This document shows, piece after piece, positions 21,232 through 32,972 of a stretch of 64,000 nt of DNA (position 1 is its first letter; the number at the start of each line of letters is the position of its first letter). The position numbers were made by a program, and so were the translations under genes. The notes beneath the pieces are model-generated. The model searched no databases. It was not told where the DNA came from and was given only the letters and a program-made list of their open reading frames with translations. This DNA is from Herbaspirillum sp. SJZ107. GTDB lineage: Bacteria > Pseudomonadota > Gammaproteobacteria > Burkholderiales > Burkholderiaceae_D. The DNA is taken from contig NZ_VFNH01000002.1 in assembly GCF_006715485.1 (NCBI RefSeq), positions 1,725,673 to 1,789,672 on the forward strand, written 5' to 3'.

Positions 21232-22179
21232 TTACGCCGCCAGCCTGTACCCGCTGCCGGCGTCACGCAGCATGGCTTCCATGAATGCCCGCTTCCCGGC
21301 ACTGCGTCCGCTTGCCCAGAAACTGTCCAGCCAGGCCTGCGGCGTGCCATCCAGATCCACCCGCAGCACGTAGGGCCGCCCCAGCATCTCGCTGTGCACA
21401 TAGCTGGCGAAACATTCCGCAAAATCATCGTAGGGATTGGTCGCGCCGTACAGGCTGGGGAAATCGCTGCACTCCAGGCCGCTGTAGGCGGTGACGATGG
21501 CGTCGGCAAACAATTGATTGTTGCCATAAAAATCGACCACGCCACGCAATTCGAAGTCGGCGCGCGGCACGAAGCGGCCGGACGGCGAGATGACCCAGCT
21601 CAGGTCCAGGTAAGCATAGCGCCTGTCTGCAGGCACCGGCTCCCACCAGCGCGGCAGGAAATCGCCTTCTGCGCTCAAGACGTGGCCGAATTCGTGCAGC
21701 AGCAGGAACTGCAGCGCGTTCGCGCGCGTATCCTGGCCGGGCGCGGCAATGGTCGCGGCCAGCGAATAGCCGGCGCCGGTCGCGAAGGGCAGGTTTTCCT
21801 TCCACGTCGCCCAGCTATTGGCGCTGTGCGCTTCCAGCAGGTCGAGGTCGAGCAGCACCACGCAGCCGAGGGGGCGGCCCTTGGCATCGGCGACGACGTC
21901 GGTGATGCCGGACGAGCCCAGCCCACGGCCCAGGCAGACGCCGAGAAGCAGCGGGTCGACCAGCGCGCGCACCGCGTCGGGCATGCCCAGCAGCGCCTCG
22001 CGCAGGTCGGCGCGCATGCGCTCGTCAGGCAGCACCGCCGCCGGCACGGCTGCCACGCCGGTGGCAAGGTTCACCTGGTGCACGAAGTCGCGCACCTCGG
22101 CCGGCAACGGCAGGATGCGCTCGTGGAAGGGCTGGGCCTGGCGAGCGGTCCATTGCTGCGGTTGGGCGGTGAAGATCAT
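21232..22179 (-). CDS. Putative zinc metallopeptidase, function unknown
   Basis: 315 residues with no signal peptide. FLLLHEFGHVLSA holds an HExxH zinc site (His162-His166), and DDFAECFASYVHSEML about 90 residues later could supply the third ligand (Glu) in gluzincin style. The rest is not a family I can name. It reads against the surrounding core operons, filling the space between the glutaredoxin gene and lepA, and converges on the glutaredoxin gene with 18 bases between. Motif and placement are seen; protease activity is inferred. Confidence 0.6.
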   Translation of the reverse strand: MIFTAQPQQWTARQAQPFHERILPLPAEVRDFVHQVNLATGVAAVPAAVLPDERMRADLREALLGMPDAVRALVDPLLLGVCLGRGLGSSGITDVVADAKGRPLGCVVLLDLDLLEAHSANSWATWKENLPFATGAGYSLAATIAAPGQDTRANALQFLLLHEFGHVLSAEGDFLPRWWEPVPADRRYAYLDLSWVISPSGRFVPRADFELRGVVDFYGNNQLFADAIVTAYSGLECSDFPSLYGATNPYDDFAECFASYVHSEMLGRPYVLRVDLDGTPQAWLDSFWASGRSAGKRAFMEAMLRDAGSGYRLAA

Positions 22180-22332
22180 GGTGCGTACGGGAGGGGTGGC
22201 GATGCTCCTTTAACGACGCGACCGATAAATACTTGACGGCTGGCAAGTAATTTCATGAACGTCGACGGCGCACGCACGCATGCCGCCAAAGATCATCCGC
22301 CGGGAAACCGGGCTTTCTGACCCGAAATCCGG

Positions 22333-22475
22333 TAAAATGGGCAGCTTCGTAATATGTCCCCGTGATGTCAGTGTGGTATCTGCAGTGCCGTTCGCAGATA
22401 TTCGGGATCAAGCGCCACGCTAAAGCGCTCGTCCGGGATGGCCGCAAGGCCTCCGGTGCGGCGCTTTTTTCGCTT
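22333..22475 (+). ncRNA. Attenuator or small-RNA candidate upstream of lepA
   Basis: A TAAAAT hexamer (22333-22338) is followed by three hairpins: TATCTGC/GCAGATA (22377-22400), AGCGC/GCGCT, and a GNRA-looped stem GGCC-GCAA-GGCC. The outer AGCGCC/GGCGCT pairing runs directly into TTTTTT (22465-22470). The arrangement looks like a ~130-nt transcript ending in an intrinsic terminator 67 bases before lepA. It could be a stand-alone sRNA or a lepA leader attenuator. It matches none of 6S, 4.5S or tmRNA that I know. The rest of the 22180-22537 gap shows no gene. Confidence 0.45.
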
Positions 22476-22537
22476 TTTCCGCACGCGCGCCGGGGACGCC
22501 GGCAGTTTGCCGCTCTTATTGGTTTTGAGTTCTGTTA

Positions 22538-24331
<1,794 letters not shown>

Positions 24332-24336
24332 TACAC

Positions 24337-25251
24337 ATGAACATGCAATTGATTCTCGGGAATTTTGCGCTGATCCTGTTCGTCCTGATGGTCGTCACGG
24401 GCGTCATCTGGTGCCTCGACGTTTTCGTGCTGTCGAAGCAGCGCCGGGCCCGTGCCGACGCTGCGCTGGCCGAATACGATGCGCGCAATGCCAAGCTGAC
24501 CGCGGACGGCATCAAGGTCGACAACGGCAACCGCGCGGCGCTGGAAGCCACGATCCTGCGCCAGCCGACCTGGGTCGAGTACTCGGGCAGCTTCTTCCCC
24601 GTGATCGCCTTGGTGTTCTTTCTGCGCTCTTTCCTGTTCGAGCCGTTCAAGATCCCGTCGTCGTCGATGGTGCCGACCCTGCTGGTCGGCGACCTAATCC
24701 TGGTGAACAAGTTCGACTACGGCATCCGGCTGCCGGTGCTGAACAAGAAGGTCGTCGACGTCGGCAACCCGCAGCGCGGCGACGTCATGGTCTTCAAGTA
24801 TCCGAAGGACATGAGCCAGGATTACATCAAGCGCGTCATCGGCGTGCCCGGTGATAAAATCACTTACGAGAACAAGCGCCTGACCGTCAACGGCGTGCCG
24901 GTCCAGTACGAGCCGATGGACGACTACCTCGAAGACGAGACCGTGGTCTACCAGAAGCAGTTCCGGGAAAAGCTGCCGAACACGACGCACCGCATCCTGA
25001 ACACGGAAGCGGCGCGCACGTTCAACGCCGGCGCCGTGGAGGAGTTCCCCCATCGCGAGAATTGCACCTATACCTACGATAAATTTACCTGTATCGTACC
25101 TGAGGGCAATTATTTCATGATGGGCGATAACCGCGACAACAGCTCGGACAGCCGCTACTGGGGCTTCGTCCCCGACAAGAATATCGTCGGCAAGGCTGTG
25201 TTTATCTGGATGAACTTCGGTAACCTGAAGCGCATCGGCGGTATCCACTAA
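24337..25251 (+). CDS. lepB: Signal peptidase I
   Basis: 304-residue inner-membrane protease that removes Sec and Tat signal peptides. A transmembrane helix lies at ~4-27, and a second at ~85-100 just before the catalytic IPSSSMVPTLLVGD (Ser110). The general base Lys154 is in GDVMVFKYPKD, with YIKRVIGVPGDKI and FMMGDNRDNSSDSRYWG (box E) after it. It follows lepA by 5 bases and is translationally linked. Confidence 0.96.
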   Translation: MNMQLILGNFALILFVLMVVTGVIWCLDVFVLSKQRRARADAALAEYDARNAKLTADGIKVDNGNRAALEATILRQPTWVEYSGSFFPVIALVFFLRSFLFEPFKIPSSSMVPTLLVGDLILVNKFDYGIRLPVLNKKVVDVGNPQRGDVMVFKYPKDMSQDYIKRVIGVPGDKITYENKRLTVNGVPVQYEPMDDYLEDETVVYQKQFREKLPNTTHRILNTEAARTFNAGAVEEFPHRENCTYTYDKFTCIVPEGNYFMMGDNRDNSSDSRYWGFVPDKNIVGKAVFIWMNFGNLKRIGGIH

Positions 25252-25266
25252 CCTCGGGGAACGCGG

Positions 25267-25674
25267 ATGCGTGGGCAAGCTAAACATTACCGGATCAACG
25301 CCGAGCGCGGCGTGTCGCTGTCCGGCCTGATCGTCGTCCTGGTCGTGCTCGGCGCCGTGGCGCTGGTGGCGATCAAGACGGCGCCGGCCGTGATCGAGTA
25401 CCGCGCCGTGAAGCAGTCGGTCGCCAGGGCCAAGGCCAGCGGCGGCAGCAACCGCGAGATCCAGCAAGCGTTCGACAAGAATGCGGACGTCAACAGCATC
25501 GACGCCATCCAGGGCCGCGACCTGGTGATCAGCCGCGAGGGCGGGACGCCGGAAGTCAGCTTCCGCTACGAAAAGCGGGTACCGCTGGCGGGCAACGTCA
25601 GCCTGCTGTTCGATTTTTCCGGCACGACCGACCCGAGCGGCGTGGTCGCCGAGACGGCAACGGCTGCCAAGTAA
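25267..25674 (+). CDS. DUF4845 membrane protein
   Basis: 135 residues with one N-terminal transmembrane helix (GVSLSGLIVVLVVLGAVALV, ~15-34) and a small periplasmic domain. The pattern GVSLSGLI...IKTAPAVIEYRAVKQSV identifies DUF4845, a pilin-like single-pass family regularly found between lepB and rnc in Beta- and Gammaproteobacteria. Function unknown. Confidence 0.88.
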   Translation: MRGQAKHYRINAERGVSLSGLIVVLVVLGAVALVAIKTAPAVIEYRAVKQSVARAKASGGSNREIQQAFDKNADVNSIDAIQGRDLVISREGGTPEVSFRYEKRVPLAGNVSLLFDFSGTTDPSGVVAETATAAK

Positions 25675-25734
25675 TATAGGCACAGGCAGGTGCGGTGGAT
25701 GGGCGCCGTACGGCCCAACCAAAACGATATGACA

Positions 25735-26541
25735 ATGAATCTTCAGTTATTGCAAACGCGCCTGGCCTACACGTTCCGGGATCCGGGCCTGCTACAGCAG
25801 GCGCTGACCCACCGTAGCCACAGCATTCTGCATAACGAGCGTCTCGAATTCCTCGGCGACTCCGTCCTCAACTGCGTGGTCGCCTCGATCCTGTACGAGC
25901 GCTTCAACGGCTTGCCCGAGGGCGACCTGTCGCGCCTGCGCGCCAACCTGGTCAAGCAGCAGTCGCTGTTCGAGATCGCCCAGAAGCTGGAACTCTCGAA
26001 TTTCCTGCGCCTCGGCGAGGGCGAACTCAAGTCCGGCGGGTTCCGCCGCCCCTCGATCCTGGCCGATACGCTGGAAGCGCTGCTGGGCGCGATCTTCCTC
26101 GACAGCGGCTTCGACGCCGCGCGCGACGTGATCCGCGCCTTTTATATTCCGCTGCTGGACTCGGTCGACCCGCGCACCCTGGGCAAGGATGCCAAGACCC
26201 TGCTGCAGGAGTTTTTGCAGAGCAAGAAGATTTCGCTGCCGACGTATAACGTGGTGGCCACCCACGGCGCCGCCCACAGCCAGGAATTCGAGATCGAGTG
26301 CCTGGTGCCCAAGCTCGGCATCCAGGTGTTCGGCCGTGGCGGCAGCCGCCGCGCCGGCGAGCAGGCCGCGGCGCGGCTGGCGCTGGAAGTGGCCGAGCAG
26401 GCCGTGCAGAAAGGGCCAGGCGGCATGCGCAAGGCCCGCCAGCGCTCGGCGCAGCTGAAGCTGGCCGGGATCGGCACCGAACAAAGCGCCGACCAGACCG
26501 AGATGTCGATGCAGTCAGACGACAGCCAGTCGCGCCAATAA
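25735..26541 (+). CDS. rnc: Ribonuclease III
   Basis: 268 residues. Cuts double-stranded RNA in rRNA and mRNA processing. The RNase III signature [14 protein letters not shown] is at ~37-50, the second Mg-binding stretch [13 protein letters not shown] at ~108-120. A dsRNA-binding domain follows (ending [19 protein letters not shown]). A ~40-residue polar tail rich in Gln and Ser extends beyond the usual end (E. coli: 226 residues). The start is unsure: ATG 25735 ([14 protein letters not shown]) fits the family, ATG 25729 and GTG 25690 are in frame; no clear Shine-Dalgarno decides. Confidence 0.94.
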   Translation: MNLQLLQTRLAYTFRDPGLLQQALTHRSHSILHNERLEFLGDSVLNCVVASILYERFNGLPEGDLSRLRANLVKQQSLFEIAQKLELSNFLRLGEGELKSGGFRRPSILADTLEALLGAIFLDSGFDAARDVIRAFYIPLLDSVDPRTLGKDAKTLLQEFLQSKKISLPTYNVVATHGAAHSQEFEIECLVPKLGIQVFGRGGSRRAGEQAAARLALEVAEQAVQKGPGGMRKARQRSAQLKLAGIGTEQSADQTEMSMQSDDSQSRQ

Positions 26542-26611
26542 GCGCACCGGGCCGCCCGAACCCGGGCGCATCGCAAGAACAACGCAGCAACAGGACGCAA
26601 GCCTACTATAT

Positions 26612-27541
26612 ATGGATACCACCCCCGTCGATACCAACGCCCCGGATCAAGCCGTGCCCGAGCATTTCAAGTGCGGCTACATCGCCATCGTCGGCCGCCC
26701 CAACGTCGGCAAGTCGACGCTGATGAACGTGCTGATCGGTGCCAAGGTATCGATCACCTCGCGCAAGGCGCAAACCACGCGCCACCGCATCACCGGCATC
26801 CAGACCAAGGACGACGCCCAGTTCATCTACGTCGATACCCCGGGCTTCCAGACCCGCCACGCCAACGCGCTGAACAAGACGCTGAACAAGACCGTCTCGA
26901 ACACGCTGACCGCCAGCGACGCGATCCTGTTCCTGGTCGAAGCCGGCACCTTCGGCCCGGCCGACCAGCAGGTGCTGGACCTGCTGCCGAAGAACGTGCC
27001 GGTGATCCTGGTCATCAACAAATCCGACCGCATGAAGGACAAGGCCGCGCTGATGCCATTCGCCCAAAAGGTCGCGGCGCTGCGCGATTTCACGGCCATC
27101 GTGCCGGTGTCGGCCAAGCTGCGCTTCCAGGTCGATGCGCTGGAAGGCGAGATCAAGCGCCACCTGCCGGAAAACCCGCCGATCTTCGGGCCGGACGACA
27201 TCACCGACCGCAGCGAGAAATTTTTGGCGGCCGAGATCGTGCGCGAAAAAGTGTTCCGCCTGGTGGGCGACGAGCTGCCTTACACCAGCACCGTGCTGAT
27301 CGAGCAATTCATCCAGGAAGGCAACCTGCGCCGCGTGTTCGCCGCCATCCTGGTCGAGCGCGATACCCACAAGGCGATGCTCATCGGTAACAAGGGAGCG
27401 CGCCTGAAAGAGATTTCGACGCAATCGCGCCTGGACATGGAAAAGCTGTTCGGCGGACCGGTCTACCTCGAGATCTGGGTCAAGGTCAAATCCGGCTGGG
27501 CCGATAACGAAGCCGGCCTGCGCGCCTACGGCTACGAATAA
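26612..27541 (+). CDS. era: GTPase Era
   Basis: 309 residues. Binds the 3' end of 16S rRNA in 30S assembly. G1 [13 protein letters not shown]2 TTRHRITG, G3 DTPGFQ, G4 NKSDRMKD; the KH RNA-binding domain covers ~220-300 ([26 protein letters not shown]). A ~20-residue acidic N-terminal extension precedes the G domain. Follows rnc, as usual. Confidence 0.96.
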   Translation: MDTTPVDTNAPDQAVPEHFKCGYIAIVGRPNVGKSTLMNVLIGAKVSITSRKAQTTRHRITGIQTKDDAQFIYVDTPGFQTRHANALNKTLNKTVSNTLTASDAILFLVEAGTFGPADQQVLDLLPKNVPVILVINKSDRMKDKAALMPFAQKVAALRDFTAIVPVSAKLRFQVDALEGEIKRHLPENPPIFGPDDITDRSEKFLAAEIVREKVFRLVGDELPYTSTVLIEQFIQEGNLRRVFAAILVERDTHKAMLIGNKGARLKEISTQSRLDMEKLFGGPVYLEIWVKVKSGWADNEAGLRAYGYE

Positions 27542-27558
27542 AGGGTATCCTGTCGCGC

Positions 27559-28434
27559 ATGCCCGCCCAGGACGATGATCTCCCCAGCAGCGCACTCAGC
27601 GTACAGGAAACGCGCACCCCGTACGAGGTGACGCCCCTGCCGGCGGATGCGCTCGCGCCTGCCTCTCCAACGATGCCGAAACCGGTTCCGGCCCCCAAGC
27701 CGGCGCGCCGCGTGGCCGGCCGCGACGGCAAGGTGCTCGGCCAGCCCGGTTTCGTGCTGCACAGCTATCCCTATAAAGAAACCAGCCTGATCGTCGACAT
27801 GTTCACGCGCGACTTCGGGCGCATCGGCGTGGTGGCGAAGGGCGCCAAGCGGCCGCTGTCCAAGCTGCGCGGGGTGCTGCAGACCTTCCAGCCGCTTTCC
27901 ATTTCGTTTTCCGGCAAGTCCGAGCTGCGCACGCTGATCGACGCCGAATGGGTCGGCGGCATGCTGCCGCTGGAAAAGACCGCTCTGCTGTGCGGCTTCT
28001 ATCTGAACGAATTGCTGGTGAAATTGCTGGCGCGCGACGACCCGCATCCGAAGCTGTTCGACCATTACGTGGCCACGCTCAACGAGCTGGCGCACGGCGA
28101 ACCGGCACAAATCGCCTTGCGAAAATTCGAACGGGCCTTACTTAAGGAGACTGGCGTCGCTGCCGACCTCACGCGCTGCTCCAGCACGCGCACGCGGGTG
28201 GAGGCGGACGGCCAGTATGTGGTCGATCCGGAGCGCGGCGCGCGCACGGCGCTGGCCTCGGACACCTGGCCGGCGGTGTCCGGCAAGACCCTGATCGACA
28301 TGGAGCGCGAAGATTACGGGGACCCGCAGACGCAGGCGCAGAGCAAGCAGCTGATGCGCTTCCTGCTGGCCTACCACCTGGGGGGCGCGCCGCTGAATAC
28401 GCGCCAGATATTGATCGATCTAATGCAGCTTTAA
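27559..28434 (+). CDS. recO: DNA repair protein RecO
   Basis: 291 residues. With RecR it loads RecA on SSB-coated DNA in the RecF pathway. The RecO fold starts near residue 55 ([20 protein letters not shown]), then [16 protein letters not shown] and [17 protein letters not shown]. The first ~50 residues are a Pro/Ala-rich low-complexity extension that most RecO proteins lack. The usual C-terminal zinc cysteines are not evident. 17 bases after era. Confidence 0.92.
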   Translation: MPAQDDDLPSSALSVQETRTPYEVTPLPADALAPASPTMPKPVPAPKPARRVAGRDGKVLGQPGFVLHSYPYKETSLIVDMFTRDFGRIGVVAKGAKRPLSKLRGVLQTFQPLSISFSGKSELRTLIDAEWVGGMLPLEKTALLCGFYLNELLVKLLARDDPHPKLFDHYVATLNELAHGEPAQIALRKFERALLKETGVAADLTRCSSTRTRVEADGQYVVDPERGARTALASDTWPAVSGKTLIDMEREDYGDPQTQAQSKQLMRFLLAYHLGGAPLNTRQILIDLMQL

Positions 28435-28449
28435 ACAAGAAAACCAACC

Positions 28450-29235
28450 ATGAGCTTCCTGCACCCAACCGGCTCGGTCATCGACCTGGGCGTCAACATC
28501 GACCACATCGCCACCGTGCGCAATGCGCGCGGCACGCCGTATCCGGACCCGCTGCGCGCCGCGCTGCTGGCCGAGCAGGCCGGCGCCGACCTGATCACGC
28601 TGCACCTGCGCGAAGACCGCCGCCACATCAAGGATGCCGACGTGATCGCGATCCGCCCCGAGCTGACCACGCGCATGAACCTGGAAGCCGCGGTGACGCC
28701 GGAAATGATCGACTTCGCCTGCCGCGTGCGTCCGCAGGATGTGTGCCTGGTGCCGGAACGGCGCGAGGAAGTCACCACCGAAGGCGGCCTCGACGTGATC
28801 CGCTTCTACAAGGAGATCGAATCCGCGATCGCCCAGCTGAAAGGCGAGGGCATCCGCGTGTCGCTGTTCATCGACGCCGACGCCGAGCAGATCGCCGCTG
28901 CAGCTGCAGTAGGGGCCCCGGTGATCGAGCTGCACACCGGCCGCTATGCCGAAGCCGAGGACCAGGACGAGCTGGCGCTCGAACTCGAGCGCATCAAGGG
29001 CGGCGTGCGCGCCGGCGTCAAGCACGGCCTGCGCGTGAACGCCGGCCACGGCCTGCACTACACCAACGTGCAGCCGATCGCCGCGATTTCGGAAATCCAC
29101 GAGCTCAACATCGGCCACGCGATCGTCGCCCATGCGCTGTTCGCCGGCTGGGAGCATGCGGTGCGCGAGATGAAGGCGATCATGGTCGATGCGCGCCTGG
29201 GGCTGGCGATCGGCAAGCGCCAGCCAGAGAACTGA
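28450..29235 (+). CDS. pdxJ: Pyridoxine 5'-phosphate synthase
   Basis: 261 residues. Joins 1-deoxyxylulose 5-phosphate and 3-amino-2-oxopropyl phosphate to make pyridoxine 5'-phosphate. [20 protein letters not shown] at the N-terminus, [12 protein letters not shown] (~50-61), [15 protein letters not shown] (~98-112) and [12 protein letters not shown] (~195-206) are all conserved. A TIM-barrel enzyme of normal length. acpS follows 14 bases on, the usual order. Confidence 0.96.
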   Translation: MSFLHPTGSVIDLGVNIDHIATVRNARGTPYPDPLRAALLAEQAGADLITLHLREDRRHIKDADVIAIRPELTTRMNLEAAVTPEMIDFACRVRPQDVCLVPERREEVTTEGGLDVIRFYKEIESAIAQLKGEGIRVSLFIDADAEQIAAAAAVGAPVIELHTGRYAEAEDQDELALELERIKGGVRAGVKHGLRVNAGHGLHYTNVQPIAAISEIHELNIGHAIVAHALFAGWEHAVREMKAIMVDARLGLAIGKRQPEN

Positions 29236-29249
29236 GCGGGGACGATGCG

Positions 29250-29660
29250 ATGATCTACGGCATCGGTACCGACATCGTCCAGATCTCGCGCGTCGAGGCG
29301 GCACTCGCGCGCAGCGGCCAGCGCTTCGCCGAAAAGATCCTCGGACTCCAGGAACTCGACAAATACCATGCCCGCCGCGCCAAGAACGAGGTACGCGGGC
29401 TGCGCTTCCTGGCCACCCGCTTTTCGGCCAAGGAAGCGTTCTCGAAAGCGATCGGGCTGGGCATGCGCATGCCCATGACCTGGCGCTCGGCCCAGATGCT
29501 CAACGCCCCGAGCGGCAAGCCGGTCATCGTCTGCAGCGGCGCGCTCGAGGAATTCATGCGCACCCACCGGCTCACGGCCCAGGTGACGATCAGCGACGAA
29601 GCCGATTACGGCGTCGCCTTCGTCATCGTGACGCAGGCGCCGCCCGAACCTATCAAGTGA
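29250..29660 (+). CDS. acpS: Holo-ACP synthase
   Basis: 136 residues. Transfers 4'-phosphopantetheine from CoA to the Ser of Acp[21 protein letters not shown] holds the Mg-binding Asp; [13 protein letters not shown] holds the second acidic ligand (Glu). The start is ATG 29250; the same frame is open through pdxJ as an antisense-like shadow, so homology decides. Confidence 0.95.
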   Translation: MIYGIGTDIVQISRVEAALARSGQRFAEKILGLQELDKYHARRAKNEVRGLRFLATRFSAKEAFSKAIGLGMRMPMTWRSAQMLNAPSGKPVIVCSGALEEFMRTHRLTAQVTISDEADYGVAFVIVTQAPPEPIK

Positions 29661-29667
29661 AACACAA

Positions 29668-31875
29668 GTGATCCAGGACGACCAAGTTCCCGTTCAGCCC
29701 GACCCGCAGCAACCCGACATGCCAGCGGCGGCCACGCCGGCCGCCCCGCCCGAGGCTGCGCCCACGACCGAGGTGCGCGACAGCGCTGCGGCTGCCCAAT
29801 CCGCCGCCGACGCCTACGCGCAAGCCGTGCAGGACAAGGTCGCGACCCTGGCCGCGGCTTCCAAGCGCAAGCACACCAAACGCCAGCCGAAAACCGCCCA
29901 GCCGGAACCGGGCGAATTGCCGGCGCCGAATCCCGGCCGCACCCGCCCCGACACCTGGCAGGCGATGAAGGAAGAGCTGAACGCGACCATCACCCGCGAT
30001 GCCTCCTCACTAGTGAAACCTAGTGAGGAGGCACGCGACCTTGTGCTGGCCACCGTCGCCAAGCTGCCCGGCCTGCCGGGCGTGTACCGCTATTTCGACG
30101 CCGAAGACAAGGTCCTGTACGTCGGCAAGGCGCGCAACCTGAAAAACCGCGTGTCGAGCTATTTCCAGAAGAACCTGTCGAGCCCGCGCATCGCGATGAT
30201 GGTGTCGCAGATCGCGCGCCTGGAGACCACGGTCACCAGCAGCGAAGCCGAAGCGCTGATCCTGGAAAACAACCTGATCAAGACGCTCAAGCCGCGCTAC
30301 AACATCCTGTTCCGCGACGACAAGAGCTATCCCTACCTGAAGCTGACCGGCGGCGACTATCCGCGCATGGCGTATTACCGCGGCGCGCTGGACAAGAAGA
30401 ACCAGTACTTCGGGCCTTTCCCGAGCGCCTGGGCGGTCAAGGAATCGATGCAGCTGCTGCAGAAGGTGTTCATGCTGCGCACCTGCGAGGACAGCGTCTT
30501 CAGCAACCGCACGCGTCCCTGCCTGCTGCACCAGATCGGCCGCTGCAGCGGACCGTGCGTCGACCTGGTCTCGCAGGAAGACTACAAGCGCGACGTCGAC
30601 AACGCCGCGAAATTCCTGCGCGGACGCCAGACCGAGGTGCTGGACGAACTGCAGGCCAAGATGATCGGCTATGCCGAGAACCTGAAGTTCGAGCAGGCCG
30701 CCAGCGTGCGCAACCAGATCCAGGCGCTGTCGCGCGTGCTGCACGCGCAAAGCATGGAAACGGTGGGCGACGCCGACGTCGACATCATCGCCGTGGTGGT
30801 GCAGGGCGGCCGCGCCTGCGTCAACCTGGCCATGGTGCGCGGCGGCCGCCACCTGGGCGACCGCGCCTACTTCCCGACCCACGTCGGCGATTCGATCGAG
30901 GTCGACGACGCCATCGGCGACACCTCGATCGAAGTCGAGGTGCTGGCCGCCTTCCTGGCCCAGCACTACGCCGACAAGTTCATTCCCGGCATCCTGATCC
31001 TGAATATCGACTTCGAGATGCCGGAGCTGATCGTCGCGCTGACCGAGCAGTGCGGCCACCGCATCAGCCTGGTGTTCCAGCCGCAGGGCCAGCGCCGCCA
31101 GTGGCTCGAGATGGCCTGCAAGGGTGCCGAGATCTCGCTGGCGCGCCTGCTGTCGGAGCAAGGCTCGCAGCAGGCGCGCACGCGCGCGCTGGCCGACGCG
31201 CTGGGCCTCGACAGCGAGGACCTGGACAGCCTGCGCATCGAATGCTTCGACATCAGCCACACCGCCGGCGAAGCGACCCAGGCCTCGTGCGTGGTGTTCC
31301 ACCACCACCAGATGCAGAACGGCGAATACCGCCGCTACAACATCAACGACATCACCCCGGGCGACGACTACGCGGCGATGCGCCAGGTGCTGATGCGGCG
31401 CTACGAGAAGGTGGCCGGCGGCGAGGGCGTGATGCCGGACATCGCGCTGATCGACGGCGGCAAGGGCCAGGTCGAGATGGCGCGCCAGGTCTTCACCGAA
31501 CTGGGGCTGGACGTCAGCAACATCGTCGGCGTGGCCAAAGGCGAGGGCCGCCGCGTCGGCCTGGAAACCCTGATCTTCGCCGATGGCCGCGACCCGCAGG
31601 AGCTGGGCAAGGAATCGGCCGCCCTGATGCTGGTCGCGATGATCCGCGACGAAGCGCACCGCTTCGCCATCACCGGCATGCGCGCCAAGCGCGCCAAGGC
31701 GCGCCAGGCCTCGCGCCTGGAAGAGATCGAGGGCATCGGCGCCAAGCGCCGCCAGAAGCTGCTGGCGCGCTTCGGCGGCCTGCGCGGCGTGATCGACGCC
31801 AGTATCGAAGACCTGATGTCGGTGGAAGGGATCTCGAGCACGCTGGCGGAAGAGATCTACCGCCAGCTGCACTGA
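29668..31875 (+). CDS. uvrC: Excinuclease ABC subunit UvrC with N-terminal extension
   Basis: 735 residues if started at GTG 29668. UvrC makes both incisions in nucleotide excision repair. The recognisable protein begins near residue 126: [25 protein letters not shown] (GIY-YIG nuclease, shown in part), the Cys motif [13 protein letters not shown], the UVR coiled coil, the RNase H-like domain ([21 protein letters not shown], shown in part) and C-terminal helix-hairpin-helix motifs. The ~125 residues before are Ala/Pro/Gln-rich and unlike other UvrC. GTG 30043 is in frame, has GAGGAGG 11 bases upstream and gives an ordinary UvrC N-terminus, so it may be the true or a second start. Eight bases after acpS; nagZ, often found here, is absent. 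Confidence 0.93.
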   Translation: MIQDDQVPVQPDPQQPDMPAAATPAAPPEAAPTTEVRDSAAAAQSAADAYAQAVQDKVATLAAASKRKHTKRQPKTAQPEPGELPAPNPGRTRPDTWQAMKEELNATITRDASSLVKPSEEARDLVLATVAKLPGLPGVYRYFDAEDKVLYVGKARNLKNRVSSYFQKNLSSPRIAMMVSQIARLETTVTSSEAEALILENNLIKTLKPRYNILFRDDKSYPYLKLTGGDYPRMAYYRGALDKKNQYFGPFPSAWAVKESMQLLQKVFMLRTCEDSVFSNRTRPCLLHQIGRCSGPCVDLVSQEDYKRDVDNAAKFLRGRQTEVLDELQAKMIGYAENLKFEQAASVRNQIQALSRVLHAQSMETVGDADVDIIAVVVQGGRACVNLAMVRGGRHLGDRAYFPTHVGDSIEVDDAIGDTSIEVEVLAAFLAQHYADKFIPGILILNIDFEMPELIVALTEQCGHRISLVFQPQGQRRQWLEMACKGAEISLARLLSEQGSQQARTRALADALGLDSEDLDSLRIECFDISHTAGEATQASCVVFHHHQMQNGEYRRYNINDITPGDDYAAMRQVLMRRYEKVAGGEGVMPDIALIDGGKGQVEMARQVFTELGLDVSNIVGVAKGEGRRVGLETLIFADGRDPQELGKESAALMLVAMIRDEAHRFAITGMRAKRAKARQASRLEEIEGIGAKRRQKLLARFGGLRGVIDASIEDLMSVEGISSTLAEEIYRQLH
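30000..30033. repeat. Perfect inverted repeat covering a Shine-Dalgarno inside uvrC
   Basis: GCCTCCTCACTA (30001-30012) is the exact reverse complement of TAGTGAGGAGGC (30021-30032); with flanking T-A and inner G-C pairs the stem is 14 bp with a TGAAAC loop. The 3' arm contains GAGGAGG (30025-30031), which would serve GTG 30043. It lies inside the long uvrC frame, between extension and domain. No T-run follows. Confidence 0.85.
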
Positions 31876-31989
31876 GCTCAACTGGTTTAAAAGGCAAGAG
31901 CCATGTAGACTAGCGGGCGCCTTCCAATGCAGATTGGAAAGCACCCGCGTATTGACGCAACCAGCTCCAGCACACGACCCGACTCTCAC

Positions 31990-32565
31990 ATGCCTTTTAA
32001 CATCCCGATTCTCCTGACCTGGTTACGCGTTGCACTCATTCCCCTGGTCGTCGGCGTCTATTTCCTGCCCGAGCACTGGCTGCCGCTCGCCGACCGCAAC
32101 CTGGCCGCCACCCTGGTGTTCATCGTGGCCGCCATCACCGACTGGTTCGACGGCTACCTGGCGCGGCGCTGGAACCAGACCTCGGCCTTCGGCGCCTTCC
32201 TGGATCCGGTCGCGGATAAATTGATGGTGACCGGCGCGCTGCTGGTGCTGGTACAGCTGGCCCGCGTCGACGCCATCATCGCCTTCGTCATCATCGGCCG
32301 CGAGATCACCATCTCGGCGCTGCGCGAGTGGATGGCCGAGATCGGTGCGCGCAAGTCGGTGGCGGTCAGCTCGCTGGGCAAGATCAAGACCGCGGCGCAG
32401 ATGGTCGCGATCCCGATGCTGCTCTTCCATGACGAGCTGGTCGGCATCGACATGCACATCGCGGGCCTGATCCTGCTGTGGGTTGCCGGCGTGCTGACGG
32501 TGTGGTCGATGTTCTACTACCTGCGCCGTGCCTGGCCGCTGATCCGCGAAAAGTCAGGCGTCTAG
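31990..32565 (+). CDS. pgsA: CDP-diacylglycerol-glycerol-3-phosphate 3-phosphatidyltransferase
   Basis: 191-residue inner-membrane enzyme that makes phosphatidylglycerol phosphate. The CDP-alcohol transferase motif DG(x)2AR(x)8G(x)3D(x)3D is present as DGYLARRWNQTSAFGAFLDP followed by VADK. About five hydrophobic segments. Start at 31990 (MPFNIPILLTWLRV) fits the family; the frame is open 63 bases further upstream. Last gene of the lepA run; the tRNA promoter follows within 35 bases. Confidence 0.95.
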   Translation: MPFNIPILLTWLRVALIPLVVGVYFLPEHWLPLADRNLAATLVFIVAAITDWFDGYLARRWNQTSAFGAFLDPVADKLMVTGALLVLVQLARVDAIIAFVIIGREITISALREWMAEIGARKSVAVSSLGKIKTAAQMVAIPMLLFHDELVGIDMHIAGLILLWVAGVLTVWSMFYYLRRAWPLIREKSGV

Positions 32566-32597
32566 GAAAGTGAAATGAGCTTTCTACCAAGTCATCC

Positions 32598-32625
32598 TTG
32601 ACACATAGCTCAGCATCTCTATAAT
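32598..32625 (+). promoter_or_regulatory. Sigma-70 promoter of the tRNA cluster
   Basis: Consensus TTGACA at 32598-32603, 16-base spacer, consensus TATAAT at 32620-32625, followed by a GC-rich stretch (GCCTGCC) as in stringently controlled stable-RNA promoters. The first tRNA begins 43 bases downstream. Confidence 0.9.
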
Positions 32626-32667
32626 GCCTGCCTGTTGCGACGACATCGACGCAGCAAACGAAACGAA

Positions 32668-32743
32668 GCGGGAGTAGCTCAGTTGGTAGAGCGCAACCTT
32701 GCCAAGGTTGAGGTCGAGAGTTCGAGACTCTTCTCCCGCTCCA
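32668..32743 (+). tRNA. tRNA-Gly (GCC), copy 1 of 5
   Basis: 76 bases including CCA. The anticodon loop TTGCCAA gives GCC; acceptor GCGGGAG pairs with CTCCCGC; D-arm GCTC/GAGC; T-loop TTCGAGA. All five copies are base-for-base identical while the spacers (99, 54, 31 and 40 bases) differ. Confidence 0.97.
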
Positions 32744-32842
32744 GAGTTTGCCGGTCGGATGTAACAGCAGTATGAAGCGCGTTGTCTTGGAAGTTAGTCA
32801 AATATCTGAGATAATTGCAAACTCGGTTGTAAACGAGACGAT

Positions 32843-32918
32843 GCGGGAGTAGCTCAGTTGGTAGAGCGCAACCTTGCCAAGGTTGAGGTCGAGAGTTCGA
32901 GACTCTTCTCCCGCTCCA
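32843..32918 (+). tRNA. tRNA-Gly (GCC), copy 2 of 5
   Basis: Identical to copy 1, CCA encoded. Anticodon GCC. Confidence 0.97.
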
Positions 32919-32972
32919 GTTCAAGCTGGAGCACGTCGTAGCGGTAGTGGCAGTAAGGCAGTAAAACTCCAT

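Noticed and set aside
30010..31989. 659-codon frame antisense to uvrC
   Set aside because: Shadow of uvrC; composition is typical of antisense frames and no motif is present.
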